A DNA stretch of 64,000 nucleotides from Anaerosoma tenue (GCF_023161965.1 NZ_JALNTY010000002.1:78018-142017), one strand, 5' to 3'. Counted from the first letter of the stretch, positions 34,837-44,559 are shown. Made by a program: numbers and translations. The notes: generated from the letters alone by a model not told the origin.

Positions 34837-35643
34837 TCACTTGTCGATCGGGCCCCAGATGTCGTCGCCACGCATGACCACGTCGGCCCCGCCATCAACG
34901 TAGATGGTCTGGCCCGTCACATGTGTGTTCGCAGGGCTTGTGAGCCAGATCATGAGCTCGGCCACTACCTCGGGCTCCGCGAAGCCGTTGAGCGGCATCG
35001 GCACGACGGTGGCAAGGTACTGACGCCCCTCCTCCGACTTGAGCCACTCCTCGGTCATCGGAGTGCGGATGACGCCCGGGCCCACGGCGTTGAGCGGGAT
35101 GCCTGCCCCGGCCCACTGCTCCTTGGTCGACTCACGGCGGACCCACCGGCTGATCGCGCGCTTGGTGGAGGCGTAGATGAGGCCCTGCGCAACCTGCGGC
35201 CCCTGCTCGTCGGCGATCTTCTGCGCGATCCCCCGCGCCTTGTCCTCGTCGTCCTCCACACACATCGCGTCGACCAGCGAGGGGTCGTTCTCCTGCAGCG
35301 AGGAATACGAGCTGATCAGGACGGCACGCGGCGCCTCGGCTTTGGCGAGCACCGGCGCCATCGCCTCGAGGAACTCGGCCATGCCGAAGTAGTTGACCGA
35401 GACGGTGAGAGGTGTGGGCAACGTAACGCCGGCGCACGCGATCACCGCGTCCACAGACCCATCGGCAGCGGAGATCGCCGCAGACGCACCATCGATGCGA
35501 CCCTGCCGCGTGCTCAGGTCGGCGATGACGTCGGCGCCCTTCAGATCGACCCCCACGACGGTGTGCCCCTGCGCCTCGAGGAGCTCCTTCGTCGCCTTGC
35601 CGATGCCGGACCCGGCGCCGGTGATCACATATGTGCGAGCCAT
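34837..35643 (-). CDS. SDR-family dehydrogenase, 3-alpha-hydroxysteroid dehydrogenase-like
   Basis: 268 residues. Nucleotide loop VITGAGSGIGKATKELL, then VDLKGADVIADLS, the active-site Y-x3-K in IYASTKRAISRW, and a C-terminal HVTGQTIYVDGGAD. The short spacing after the Rossmann motif and the IACAG/SSYSSLQE arrangement resemble bacterial 3-alpha-HSD/carbonyl reductases, but the substrate is not known. Start at ATG 35643, with a GTG one codon earlier. Two palindromes lie just upstream; one matches the region before the other SDR gene in this window. Confidence 0.87.
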   Translation of the reverse strand: MARTYVITGAGSGIGKATKELLEAQGHTVVGVDLKGADVIADLSTRQGRIDGASAAISAADGSVDAVIACAGVTLPTPLTVSVNYFGMAEFLEAMAPVLAKAEAPRAVLISSYSSLQENDPSLVDAMCVEDDEDKARGIAQKIADEQGPQVAQGLIYASTKRAISRWVRRESTKEQWAGAGIPLNAVGPGVIRTPMTEEWLKSEEGRQYLATVVPMPLNGFAEPEVVAELMIWLTSPANTHVTGQTIYVDGGADVVMRGDDIWGPIDK

Positions 35644-35665
35644 CACGACAACCCCTTTCCTTCAG

Positions 35666-35683
35666 GATACCTCGGTAGGTATC
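35666..35683. promoter_or_regulatory. Perfect palindrome GATACCT-CGGT-AGGTATC
   Basis: Seven-base arms with a 4-base centre, 23 bp upstream of the SDR ATG. The size and position fit a dimeric repressor operator. The regulator is unknown. Confidence 0.55.
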
Positions 35684-35698
35684 GTCACGTGCACAGCA

Positions 35699-35718
35699 TT
35701 TGTATCACAAGTTACAAA
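35699..35718. promoter_or_regulatory. Operator-like palindrome, shared with the second SDR gene
   Basis: TTTGTATC-ACAA-GTTACAAA, one mismatch in 8-base arms, 56 bp before the SDR start. 15 of 20 positions match the site at 52582-52601, which lies 54 bp before the other SDR gene. Likely bound by the same TetR-like or similar regulator. Confidence 0.6.
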
Positions 35719-35720
35719 CT

Positions 35721-35897
35721 CTATGCCACCCGGGAATCGCGCGGGCCGGTGGGCTCAGGGGGCGTAGAGCACTGTGTGCGCGTCCTGCACGAGGAGCATG
35801 AGCCGCTGCAGCCGACGACCTTGAGCGTGTTGCACCTCGGACAGCGCAGTTCATCACCCGGAAGACCGCACGACGGGCATACGGGCAAGATGCTCAT
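35721..35897 (-). CDS. 58-residue Cys-rich zinc-ribbon-like protein in the feo operon
   Basis: Starts at an ATG that overlaps the feoB stop (ATGA). The sequence has CPSC, CPRC and CSGSCSSC clusters plus one more Cys: eight Cys in about 40 residues, followed by a Pro-rich tail. It probably binds zinc or iron. Small Cys-rich proteins often follow feoB (FeoC or FeoB-associated types), but this one is not clearly either. Tight coupling to feoB supports it being a real gene. Confidence 0.7.
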   Translation of the reverse strand: MSILPVCPSCGLPGDELRCPRCNTLKVVGCSGSCSSCRTRTQCSTPPEPTGPRDSRVA

Positions 35898-37729
35898 GCC
35901 ATCACCACTCCCAGCGCCTTGGACACGATGCCCCCGAAGAACAGTGCGAACGCCACGGAGCCTGCGAACAGTCCGGCGAAGTACGCCCAGCCCCGCTCCT
36001 TGAGGATGACCATCGCCGACGCGATGCACGGCACGAACAGCGTGATGGTGACCATGCCGACGAGCAGCTGCGGATCGGTGAGGTCCATGGTGAAGAACCC
36101 TGCCGCGCCGAAGTCGCGACGCACGAAGCCCATCACGAACGCGGTGGCAGCCTCTGCGGGCAGTCCGAGCCAACCGGTGGTCAGCGGTCGCGCCACCGCA
36201 ACGATGCGCTCGAGCGCGCCTGTCACCTGCAGCAGACCGATCACCAGCGAGCCCGCGGTGAAGAACAGCGTGACCTCCCGCATGAAGTGCCAGACCTTTA
36301 CCGCGCTCTTGCGGACCACGTTGTCGATGCGCGGGAGCCGGAGCGACGGCAGGTCGATCAGAAGGTCGGTGGACTGCCCCGGTACCATGCGGTTGAGCAC
36401 CGCCCCTACCGCGCCGAACACGAACACCAGCAGCGAGATGTAGAGCACGGCGTAAATGGCATCAGCGCGGGCCATCAGCCCCGCTATCACGGCGATCTGC
36501 GCGGAGCACGGAACGGCGATGGCCATCAGCGCCGTGGCGATGAAGCGCTCCCGTTTGCTGCCGAGGATGCGCGTGGTGAGCGTGCCCATGGTCACACACC
36601 CCAGGCCGAGGATCAGGGGGATCACGGCGCGCCCGTTGAGGCCGACCGCGTTCAGCGTGCGATCAGCGAGCGCTGCGATCCTCGGCAGATAGCCGGAGTC
36701 TTCAAGCACGGCGAGTAACATGTAGAAGCCGCCGACGAGCGGCAGGATCACACCCAGAAGATAGGTGGGGGTCATCGTGAGCACGCCGAACTCACCGGCG
36801 AGCAGCGTATGGAGCCAGGTACCAGGCGCCGAAACAGTTGCGACCGCACCCTCGATGAACGGCACCCAGTGGGCGAGCATGACATCCTCTTCGAGCAGCC
36901 CCACGAGACCGCCCGCGATCCACTGGCCCAGCACGACCCACATCGCGTACAGCAGGCCGAGAAGCATCGGGATTCCCGTGAGAGGGTGGAGCATCCAGCG
37001 GCTCAGCCGTGCGGCGAAGCCCGCGCCCTCCCGCGTCTCACGTACGACCTCGGCACAGATCACGTCCACGCGCCGCCGCCGCTCGCGGTAGATGCTGTCG
37101 CGCTGAGTGCCGGGCTCGAGGCCGCACCGGGCGCTCACCTCTTCATCGCCCTCCAGCACCAGGAGCGCTTCCGACCGGAGGCTGATACGACGCTGCAAGT
37201 CGGGCAGACCCTCCTGCAGGGCGGGATCACCGTGCCCTGCGCGTGCGGCAGGGAGAACGCTCTTCAACTCCTCGACGCCCGTGCCCTTCACGGCTGCCGT
37301 AGCGATCACCGGAACGCCGAGCAACTCCTCAAGGCGCGCCTGGTCGATCGCGACCCCCTGCCTGCGCGCCTCGTCGGACATGTTGAGCACGACGACCATC
37401 CGCTTGCCCATGTCCAGCAACTGCAGCGTAAGGAAGAGGTCTCTCTCCAGATGGACGGCATCGACCACGTTGACCACGATGTCGCCGGTGAGGATGATGT
37501 CGCGCGCCACCCGTTCCTCCTCGTTGAACGAGGAGACGCCGTAGACGCCCGGGGTGTCCACGATCTCGTACACGCCCATGCGGCCGCGCACGAGCTCGAC
37601 CGTGGTTCCCGGGAAATTCGACACGTCCACGTACGTTCCGGTGAGCGCGTTGAAGACCGCCGATTTGCCGACGTTGGGATTGCCCGCAAGCACCAGGCTG
37701 ACGGGCCGCGCGTCCGTGCTACCGCTCAT
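35894..37729 (-). CDS. feoB: Ferrous iron transport protein B
   Basis: 611 residues. N-terminal G domain with VLAGNPNVGKSAVFNAL (G1), NFPGTTVE (G2), DTPGVYG (G3) and VLNMSDE (G4). The membrane part has about nine helices, with two Gate regions (VGGFYMLLAVLEDSGYLPRIA and the C-terminal FGAAGFF segment). It moves Fe(II) into the cell. It overlaps feoA by 11 bases and is followed by a coupled Cys-rich small gene. Slightly shorter than E. coli FeoB. Confidence 0.95.
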   Translation of the reverse strand: MSGSTDARPVSLVLAGNPNVGKSAVFNALTGTYVDVSNFPGTTVELVRGRMGVYEIVDTPGVYGVSSFNEEERVARDIILTGDIVVNVVDAVHLERDLFLTLQLLDMGKRMVVVLNMSDEARRQGVAIDQARLEELLGVPVIATAAVKGTGVEELKSVLPAARAGHGDPALQEGLPDLQRRISLRSEALLVLEGDEEVSARCGLEPGTQRDSIYRERRRRVDVICAEVVRETREGAGFAARLSRWMLHPLTGIPMLLGLLYAMWVVLGQWIAGGLVGLLEEDVMLAHWVPFIEGAVATVSAPGTWLHTLLAGEFGVLTMTPTYLLGVILPLVGGFYMLLAVLEDSGYLPRIAALADRTLNAVGLNGRAVIPLILGLGCVTMGTLTTRILGSKRERFIATALMAIAVPCSAQIAVIAGLMARADAIYAVLYISLLVFVFGAVGAVLNRMVPGQSTDLLIDLPSLRLPRIDNVVRKSAVKVWHFMREVTLFFTAGSLVIGLLQVTGALERIVAVARPLTTGWLGLPAEAATAFVMGFVRRDFGAAGFFTMDLTDPQLLVGMVTITLFVPCIASAMVILKERGWAYFAGLFAGSVAFALFFGGIVSKALGVVMA

Positions 37730-38015
37730 GGCGCCGCCCCGGCCTCACGGCGCCACCGATGACCCGGATCCTCCGGGCGAGAGCGCGGCCGATGGCGATC
37801 TCCTGCCGGCCCGACCTGACGACGATGGGGCCTGCGGGTATGCGCGTGACGCAGTGGATGTCCGCGCCCTCGGCCATGCCGAAACGCAGCGCCTGTATCC
37901 GGGCCGACGGATCGTCGATCTCGACCACCCTGAGCGACTGACCGGCGCGCGCGGTATCAAGCGACGATGTCGCGACCATCGGCTCTATGACGGAGGTGTG
38001 GGCCATGAGGTCCAT
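37719..38015 (-). CDS. feoA: Ferrous iron transport protein A
   Basis: 98 residues, SH3-like. LDTARAGQSLRVVEIDDPSARIQALRFGMAEGADIHCVTRIPAGPIVVRSGRQEIAIGRALARRIRV matches FeoA throughout. Helps FeoB function at the inner face of the membrane. First gene of the operon. ATG follows AAGG, with a DtxR-like palindrome 16-35 bp upstream. Confidence 0.92.
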   Translation of the reverse strand: MDLMAHTSVIEPMVATSSLDTARAGQSLRVVEIDDPSARIQALRFGMAEGADIHCVTRIPAGPIVVRSGRQEIAIGRALARRIRVIGGAVRPGRRHER

Positions 38016-38030
38016 GTGCGTCCCTTCTTG

Positions 38031-38050
38031 GAGTTAGTATGTGCTAACTC
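38031..38050. promoter_or_regulatory. DtxR/IdeR-like iron box before feoA
   Basis: Perfect palindrome GAGTTAG-TATGTG-CTAACTC. The TTAG...CTAA core matches metal-dependent DtxR-family operators, which repress feo genes when Fe(II) is plentiful. Confidence 0.72.
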
Positions 38051-38125
38051 TGCCATTGGCAAATACGAAGCCAACTTCGCGGACGGGCGCGAGATTCCTT
38101 CGGGAAGTCGCGCCGGGACGCACAA

Positions 38126-38148
38126 CGACCGGCCCACGGGGCCGGTCG
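38126..38148 (-). terminator. Hairpin after tRNA-Phe
   Basis: CGACCGGCCC pairs with GGGCCGGTCG across 3 bases, 14 bp beyond the tRNA-Phe 3' end, followed on the minus strand by TTGTGCG. Confidence 0.7.
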
Positions 38149-38161
38149 CCAGGAGTATCTA

Positions 38162-38237
38162 TGGTGGCCAGAGACGGACTTGAACCGCCGACACGGGGAT
38201 TTTCAATCCCCTGCTCTACCATCTGAGCTACCTGGCC
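38162..38237 (-). tRNA. tRNA-Phe (anticodon GAA)
   Basis: 76-nt cloverleaf with encoded CCA. Acceptor GGCCAGG, D arm GCTCAGATGGTAGAGC, anticodon arm GGGGA-TTGAAAA-TCCCC with GAA, T arm GGCGGTTCAAGTCCGTC. Confidence 0.96.
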
Positions 38238-38326
38238 ATGTGTGCTGCAAGAGAGTACCCAACGGCGGGCGGGAGCGCAACCTCCCGGAGCGCGGCACCC
38301 GGGTCTGCGCCCGCGTCGATTCCGCC

Positions 38327-39058
38327 CTAGAAGTCCACGCGATGGAACACGACGCCGAGCCATGGCCGATCGGCCTCACCCGGCGTGCCCACCGGCCCTG
38401 CGGCACGGTCGCCCTCACATCGCTTGTTGACCTCGGCCTTCGTGCCGAAGACGAGCTCGGCCCAGCATGCCCGGGGATCGCCGTCCTTGGGCTTGCCCAC
38501 GCTCCCGTCGCTCACGTAGTGGACAGCACGTCCGTCGGGAGCCGTGAGCACGCGGTGGTACGGGATGTGGACATGCCCCACGCACACCACGTCGGCGCCG
38601 CCGAGGTCGGCGAGCTTCGCCAGATTGTCGTCCGGCCTGTCGGGCATGAGGTACTCGTTGATCCTCCGCGGGCTTCCGTGGCAGAGCAGCACCCTCGCGC
38701 CCGACGCGTTCAGCCGGATGTCGTCGGCCAGCGTCGCCAGGTACGCGTGCTCGGCGTCGTCCAGGACGGCATCGGTGCGCGTGTAGCTCTCGGCGCCCAC
38801 GGCCTTGTCCTCGGGCGTGGGATAGTAGCAGCCGCAGCCGCCCTTCCTGTTGCCGACCCCGTCGTCGTAGTTGCCGCGGATCACCGGATCGCGCGTGGCG
38901 CGTACCCGCGCGATCACGCCCGACGGGTCAGCGCCATAGCCCACGAGATCGCCCAGGCAGTACCGTTCGGCGATACCGGCGCACACGATGTCGGCAAGCA
39001 CCGCCTCGAGGGCGGGTACGTTCCCGTGGATGTCCGAGTACAGCGCGATGCGACGCAT
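38327..39058 (-). CDS. Metallophosphoesterase (YfcE/calcineurin-like)
   Basis: 243 residues. Metal-binding motifs are in order: ALYSDIHGN (D-x-H), CLGDLVGYG (GD), RGNYDD (GN[HY]D-type), LLCHGSP and CVGHVHIPY (GH-x-H). Likely a phosphodiesterase or phosphatase, with unknown substrate. Starts one base after the acr3 stop, so it belongs to the arsenic operon by position; a link to arsenic resistance is not established. Confidence 0.85.
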   Translation of the reverse strand: MRRIALYSDIHGNVPALEAVLADIVCAGIAERYCLGDLVGYGADPSGVIARVRATRDPVIRGNYDDGVGNRKGGCGCYYPTPEDKAVGAESYTRTDAVLDDAEHAYLATLADDIRLNASGARVLLCHGSPRRINEYLMPDRPDDNLAKLADLGGADVVCVGHVHIPYHRVLTAPDGRAVHYVSDGSVGKPKDGDPRACWAELVFGTKAEVNKRCEGDRAAGPVGTPGEADRPWLGVVFHRVDF

Positions 39059-39059
39059 C

Positions 39060-40175
<1,116 letters not shown>

Positions 40176-40176
40176 C

Positions 40177-40479
40177 TTAGTGCTCCTCTCCATCACACAC
40201 AGGATGCTGTTCCAGCAGGGTGTCGAGCAGTTCGCGGAGACCGGTGAGCGGCTCATCGGTGATGCAATAGAGCATCCGCGTGCCCTGGCGGGTTGCACGC
40301 ACGAGGCCCGCCCGCTTCAGCACGCCGAGATGCTGAGAGATCGTCGACTGTGCCAGCGGCAACGCTTCGAAGACCTCGCCGCCCATGCATGACTCCTGAG
40401 CCGCCAGCAGCCGGAGGATACGCACCCGCGCAGGGTGGCCGAGTGCGTGTGCCACCGCTGCAATGCTTCGATCGTCCAT
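40177..40479 (-). CDS. arsR: ArsR-family metalloregulatory repressor
   Basis: 100 residues. Winged helix HALGHPARVRILRLLAAQ ... LAQSTISQHLGVLKRAGLVRATRQGTRMLYCI. Cys residues lie at ESCMGG, LYCI and HPVCDGEEH; there is no classic CVCDL pair, so As(III) is probably bound by a different Cys set. Represses its own operon through the palindrome just upstream. Confidence 0.92.
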   Translation of the reverse strand: MDDRSIAAVAHALGHPARVRILRLLAAQESCMGGEVFEALPLAQSTISQHLGVLKRAGLVRATRQGTRMLYCITDEPLTGLRELLDTLLEQHPVCDGEEH

Positions 40480-40497
40480 CGACCCCTCCCGGGTAGC

Positions 40498-40521
40498 ATC
40501 AATCGTATTTCTACGATAGAT
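40498..40521. promoter_or_regulatory. ArsR operator palindrome
   Basis: Core ATCGTA-TTTC-TACGAT (40502-40517) is perfect, and flanking ATC/GAT extends it to 24 bp with one mismatch. It lies 19 bp before the arsR ATG, a typical autoregulatory site. Confidence 0.7.
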
Positions 40522-40605
40522 GCCCGGTGCGGCATCGGTCAACGCTTCTGGCGCGAAAGCAACACCGGGTTTACCATCGGGATATCCGAGACCAAGGGGG
40601 ACGCC

Positions 40606-41343
40606 ATGAGACGCTCGCTGGCTGTACTGCTGATCGCCCTGCTCGCATCCGCCATGATGTCGCTCGGGACGGGATGCGCGTGCTCTGTCGGCACGCAGGA
40701 GCCCGAGGCCGCGGAGCCGTCACCGGCGCCTTCCGGCGAGTCGGTCGACAAGGGTGACGACAAGGTCCTGTCGCCAACGCTCGAGCAGTTCCTGGACGCG
40801 AGCAAGAAGACAGGATCGTTCTCGCTCCTCACCACCATGCCCAACGGCACGATCTACGACCAGACCGGCGAGTTCTGGGTGGACGGCAATCTGTTCCGCT
40901 TCGACCTGTACCAAGACGGCGAGCTACTGCGGTCGATCATGTCCCCCGACGGAGTCACCGCCTACTTCGTACGGTACGCGGAGCAAGCGTCCCAGCCATC
41001 CGTTGCGAGTGTCGAACGCTATCTCGAGGAGTTCGGCGAGCCCGACGAGTCTGCCGTTGAGGACGGCATCGACGAGGAGACGGGCGCCACGCGCGTGGTC
41101 TACACCCTGCAGCGCGTCGATGCTATGGAAGGCGCCGCGAACGCATGGTACGTGGAAGACATCACGTACCTTGTGCTCGACGACACGGTGATCGGCGTGA
41201 TCTCCCGCGGAGCGGTGCCCGAGGAGGACGGCTCGGTGGGCGAGCTACAGGTGGCGCGCCGGCTGTTCTCCGACGTGGAAGTTGGCGCCGACATCGACCC
41301 CGCACTCTTCGAGCTTCCGTTCCCCGTGCAAAACGCGCAGTAG
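40606..41343 (+). CDS. Lipoprotein, unknown function
   Basis: 245 residues. Signal RRSLAVLLIALLASAMMSLGTGC with lipobox LGTGC; a second Cys follows (GCAC). A Pro/Glu-rich linker leads to a beta-rich domain (GSFSLLTTMPNGTIYDQTGEFWVDGNLFRFDLYQDGELLRSIMSPDGVTAYFVR) that recalls LolA/LppX-like lipid carriers in pattern only. Divergent from arsR, followed by a strong terminator. Confidence 0.72.
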   Translation: MRRSLAVLLIALLASAMMSLGTGCACSVGTQEPEAAEPSPAPSGESVDKGDDKVLSPTLEQFLDASKKTGSFSLLTTMPNGTIYDQTGEFWVDGNLFRFDLYQDGELLRSIMSPDGVTAYFVRYAEQASQPSVASVERYLEEFGEPDESAVEDGIDEETGATRVVYTLQRVDAMEGAANAWYVEDITYLVLDDTVIGVISRGAVPEEDGSVGELQVARRLFSDVEVGADIDPALFELPFPVQNAQ

Positions 41344-41367
41344 CTCACGCTTGCAGGCGCAACGCAA

Positions 41368-41395
41368 GAAGGGCGGCCCCTTGGGGCCGCCCTTC
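41368..41395. terminator. Hairpin terminator, 13-bp stem
   Basis: GAAGGGCGGCCCC pairs with GGGGCCGCCCTTC with a very short loop, between the converging lipoprotein and cold-shock genes. Confidence 0.8.
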
Positions 41396-41422
41396 CGTGC
41401 GAACGTGAGTCGCGCGCGCTAC

Positions 41423-41626
41423 TTAGAGCGGGCGGACGTTGGTCGCCTGCTTCTTGCCGTTGTTGCCCATGGCCTCCTCGAACGAGACCTTCTGGCCCTC
41501 GTCGAGAGTCTTGAAGCCCTCCGACTGGATCTCGGAGAAGTGGACGAACAGATCGTCGCCACCCTCACGCGAGATGAAGCCGTAGCCCTTGTCCGGGTTG
41601 AACCACTTAACGGTACCTTCAGCCAT
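41423..41626 (-). CDS. csp: Cold-shock protein
   Basis: 67 residues, a complete [33 protein letters not shown] contains RNP1 (KGYGFI) and RNP2 (LFVHF). Binds single-stranded RNA/DNA and melts mRNA structure. Its leader of about 100 bases carries a terminator-like hairpin directly upstream of the ribosome site. Confidence 0.95.
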   Translation of the reverse strand: MAEGTVKWFNPDKGYGFISREGGDDLFVHFSEIQSEGFKTLDEGQKVSFEEAMGNNGKKQATNVRPL

Positions 41627-41654
41627 TCCTAACCTTCTTCCTCGCCCTTATTGG

Positions 41655-41703
41655 GCAAAACAAACGGCGTGACTCCGCTTTTCTGATAGCGGTGTGTCAC
41701 GCC
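41655..41703 (-). terminator. Terminator-like hairpin in the cold-shock gene leader
   Basis: Reading leftward, GGCGTGAC pairs with GTCACGCC (outer stem). CCGCT pairs with AGCGG (inner stem), and a U-rich GTTTGTTTTG follows. It lies downstream of dodecin and only 28 bp before the csp ATG, so it may both end the dodecin message and act as an attenuator for csp. Confidence 0.75.
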
Positions 41704-41736
41704 GCAATCCTTCGGGCCCCAACGGCCCACGCACGC

Positions 41737-41745
41737 AGTGTAGCA
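41737..41745 (-). promoter_or_regulatory. Probable csp promoter, extended -10
   Basis: On the minus strand TGC-TACACT forms an extended -10. A TTGACA lies upstream but 24 bases away, too far for a normal spacer. Transcription from here would pass the leader hairpin before csp. Confidence 0.4.
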
Positions 41746-41805
41746 GGTTCCGCGCCGTAACGCACCTGTCAACTGGCGGCGTCAGTCCGTCATGCCGGAT
41801 GGATG

Positions 41806-42027
41806 CTAGTCCGTCAGTTCGGAATGGTACTTGAAGGAGACCTTCATCTTCACCCGGAACTCGACGATCTCGTTGCCCTCGAGACGGACGTCGCTCGTGA
41901 CGACCTCGGCGATACGAAGGTCCTCGAGCGACTCGGCGGCCGCTTTGAGTGCCGAGCGCGCCGCCTCCTCCCAGCTCTCCGTGCTGGTCCCCACGAGTTC
42001 TATCACCTTGTACACGCTGCCTGGCAT
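41806..42027 (-). CDS. Dodecin (flavin-binding)
   Basis: 73 residues, MPGSVYKVIELVGTSTESWEEAARSALKAAAESLEDLRIAEV matches the dodecin fold, including the flavin-stacking Trp in ESWEEA. Forms dodecamers that store FMN or CoA. Confidence 0.93.
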   Translation of the reverse strand: MPGSVYKVIELVGTSTESWEEAARSALKAAAESLEDLRIAEVVTSDVRLEGNEIVEFRVKMKVSFKYHSELTD

Positions 42028-42123
42028 CGGGCACCCCTCCTCAGTTCGGAACGGTCATGCGGCGGGACACGCCGCCACTTGTGACCATTCCCTCAGAGAA
42101 GAGGTCCTACCACGCCGGTACGC

Positions 42124-43854
42124 TTATCGGCGCACCTCGCACTCGTTGTCGGTGGCATCGGGGTCGCCGCTCTCGGCGTCACTGGCGAACACCTTCACGT
42201 CGCCAACGCCGATCGCCTCGGCGGCCATCTCGCGGAGCTTGTACTTCTGGATCTTGCCGGAAGCCGTGAGCGGGAACTCGTCGACGAAGAACACGTACTT
42301 GGGCGCCTTGTAGCGGGCCATCCGCGCACGTGCGAACTCCTGCACGTCGCTCTCGGTGATGTCCGCTCCGGGCGAGCGGCGCACGAAGGCTCCCACCACC
42401 TCGCCGTATTTGGCGTCGGGCACGCCGATCACCTGCGCATCCTCCACGCCGGGCATCGTGTAGAGGAACTCCTCGATCTCACGCGGGTAGATGTTCTCCC
42501 CACCGCGGATGATCATGTCCTTGATGCGGCCGGTGATGCGGTAGTACCCGTGCTCATCCACGGTGCCGATGTCTCCCGAGTGGAGGTAACCCTCGCTGTC
42601 GATGACGGCCGCGGCGGCCTCGGGCATCTTGTAGTAGCCCTTCATGACGTTGTAGCCGCGGCAGCACAGCTCACCCGGCACGCCTGGTGCACACTCTTCG
42701 CCGGTCTCGGGATCGATGACCTTCACGTCTACCTGGTCGTGGGCGCGCCCCACCGTCTCGCACTTGCGCTCGAGGCTGTCATCGACGGTCGTCTGCGTGA
42801 ACACCGGCGACGTCTCGGTGAGGCCGTAGCAGATCGTCATCTCCGAGGCGTGCATCTTGTCGATGACCTGGCGCATCGTCTCGATGGGGCATGGCGAGCC
42901 GGCCATGATGCCGGTACGGAGGCTGGTGAGATCGAACATGTCGAACATCGGGTGCGCCAGCTCGGCGATGAACATCGTGGGCACGCCATAGAGCGCGGTC
43001 GCCCGCTCCTTCTCCACGGCGGCGAGCACGAGCACCGGATCGAAACTCTCCACACCCACCACCGTGGCGCCGTGCGTGAGCACGGCAAGCACACCGAGCA
43101 CGATACCGAAGCAGTGGAAATACGGCGGCGGTATGCACACGCGGTCACGCTCGGTGAACTTCTGGCGTTCGCCGATGTAGAAGCCGTTGTTGAGGATGTT
43201 CCGGCTCGTGAGCATGACGCCCTTGGGGAACCCCGTGGTGCCCGAGGTGTACTGCATGTTGATGACGTCATCCGTGTGCAACGACGCCGTCATCGCGCGG
43301 AGCGGCTCGTCGGGCATGTTGTCGCCGAGCACGAGAAGCTCGGGCATCGAGTAGAAGCCCCGGTGCTTCTCGGGGCCGAGGTAGATCAGGTTCTTGAGGA
43401 ACGGGAACTCCTCGCTCTCGAGGTGACCGCGCTCCTGGGTCGACGCTTCGGGGACGAGGCCCCGAACGATCTCGATGTAGTCCACATCGCGGAACTGGTC
43501 GATGATCGCAAGCGCCTTCATGTCGGACTGCTTGATCACGTAGGCGAGCTCGTGAGCCTTGTAGACCGGGTTGACCGTCACGAGCACGGCGCCGATCTTG
43601 GCCGTGGCGAACGCAAGCGTGAGCCAGTCGGGGATGTTGCGCGCCCAGACGCCCACGTGATCGCCCTTGGTGATGCCGATGGCGAGCAATCCCTTGGCGA
43701 GCTGATCCACGCGCTCGTCGAACTCGCGGTACGTCCACCGCAGGTCGCGATCGGGATAGACGATGAAGTCGTTGTCCGCGTGCTTGGCCACCTGCATCTC
43801 GAAGTACTGGCCGAAGGCAAGGTCGGTATGCAGTTGTTCGTTGGTGTAGGCCAT
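42124..43854 (-). CDS. AMP-forming acyl-CoA synthetase (FadD-like)
   Basis: 576 residues. ATP loop [12 protein letters not shown], then [15 protein letters not shown] (A5 region), [36 protein letters not shown] (A7-A8) and the catalytic Lys in [11 protein letters not shown]. Activates a fatty or related carboxylic acid to acyl-CoA via an adenylate. The downstream-ending gene of a two-gene unit with an XRE-cupin regulator, nine bases apart. Confidence 0.92.
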   Translation of the reverse strand: MAYTNEQLHTDLAFGQYFEMQVAKHADNDFIVYPDRDLRWTYREFDERVDQLAKGLLAIGITKGDHVGVWARNIPDWLTLAFATAKIGAVLVTVNPVYKAHELAYVIKQSDMKALAIIDQFRDVDYIEIVRGLVPEASTQERGHLESEEFPFLKNLIYLGPEKHRGFYSMPELLVLGDNMPDEPLRAMTASLHTDDVINMQYTSGTTGFPKGVMLTSRNILNNGFYIGERQKFTERDRVCIPPPYFHCFGIVLGVLAVLTHGATVVGVESFDPVLVLAAVEKERATALYGVPTMFIAELAHPMFDMFDLTSLRTGIMAGSPCPIETMRQVIDKMHASEMTICYGLTETSPVFTQTTVDDSLERKCETVGRAHDQVDVKVIDPETGEECAPGVPGELCCRGYNVMKGYYKMPEAAAAVIDSEGYLHSGDIGTVDEHGYYRITGRIKDMIIRGGENIYPREIEEFLYTMPGVEDAQVIGVPDAKYGEVVGAFVRRSPGADITESDVQEFARARMARYKAPKYVFFVDEFPLTASGKIQKYKLREMAAEAIGVGDVKVFASDAESGDPDATDNECEVRR

Positions 43855-43863
43855 GGCCGCCCC

Positions 43864-44442
43864 CTACGCCGGTGCGTACACGACGGCGAGGATACGCGCC
43901 GGACCTTCGCCGGCCGAGCGCACCTGGTGCGGCACGATCGAGTCGTAGTAGATGCTGTCACCGGCCTCGAGCGTGTGGGTGGACTTGCCGTACTCCACCT
44001 CAAGCGCTCCGTCGATGACGTAGAGGAACTCCTCGCCTTCATGACTGGAGAGCTTGTGCTCGCCTGCGGCCGCCGGCTGCACATCGATCAGGAACGGCTC
44101 CATGTGTCGGGAGGCCTTGCCGCTCGCCAGCGAGAAGAAGTCGAGCACGCCTGCGTCGCTCGACGTCTCGAGGCTCTTGATCCGCGTGACCGCTTCGGCC
44201 TGGTCGCGACGCGTGACGATCGGACCAAGCTCGGTCTCGTCGTCCAGGAGCGTGCCGAGACGGACACCCAACGCGCGCGTCAGCTTGATGAGCGGCGTGA
44301 GCGACGGAGCGACCTCGCCGCTTTCCAACGCGAGGATCGTCGTTGCGTCACAACTGCTGCGCTCGGCGAGCTCCTCGACCGAAAGGCCGAGCGATTCGCG
44401 GAGCGTGGTGATCTTGCCGGCGATGCGGTTCTCGGAAGCCAT
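43864..44442 (-). CDS. XRE-cupin transcriptional regulator
   Basis: 192 residues. N-terminal HTH (GKITTLRESLGLSVEELAERSSCDATTILALESGEVAPSLTPLIKLTRALGV) and C-terminal cupin (HEGEEFLYVIDGALEVEYGKSTHTLEAGDSIYYDSIVPHQVRS) likely binding a small effector. Controls metabolism genes in many bacteria. It probably controls the acyl-CoA synthetase next to it. ATG 44442 has the best spacing to AAGGGG; 44448 is also possible. Confidence 0.9.
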   Translation of the reverse strand: MASENRIAGKITTLRESLGLSVEELAERSSCDATTILALESGEVAPSLTPLIKLTRALGVRLGTLLDDETELGPIVTRRDQAEAVTRIKSLETSSDAGVLDFFSLASGKASRHMEPFLIDVQPAAAGEHKLSSHEGEEFLYVIDGALEVEYGKSTHTLEAGDSIYYDSIVPHQVRSAGEGPARILAVVYAPA

Positions 44443-44559
44443 CGGCATGTCCCCTTCCCCGGTTGCATCCACAGCGATCCAGCTGCGGTACGTGCATGAT
44501 AACGGAAGGCCCGTGCGAGGGCCGCCACATCAGGGGACGGAAGCCGAGGGCGCTGGTCT

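Noticed and set aside
42550-44499. A 649-codon open frame on the plus strand across the acyl-CoA synthetase and XRE-cupin genes
   Set aside because: His/Arg/Leu-rich translation spanning two well-recognised genes on the other strand; typical GC-rich antisense frame.
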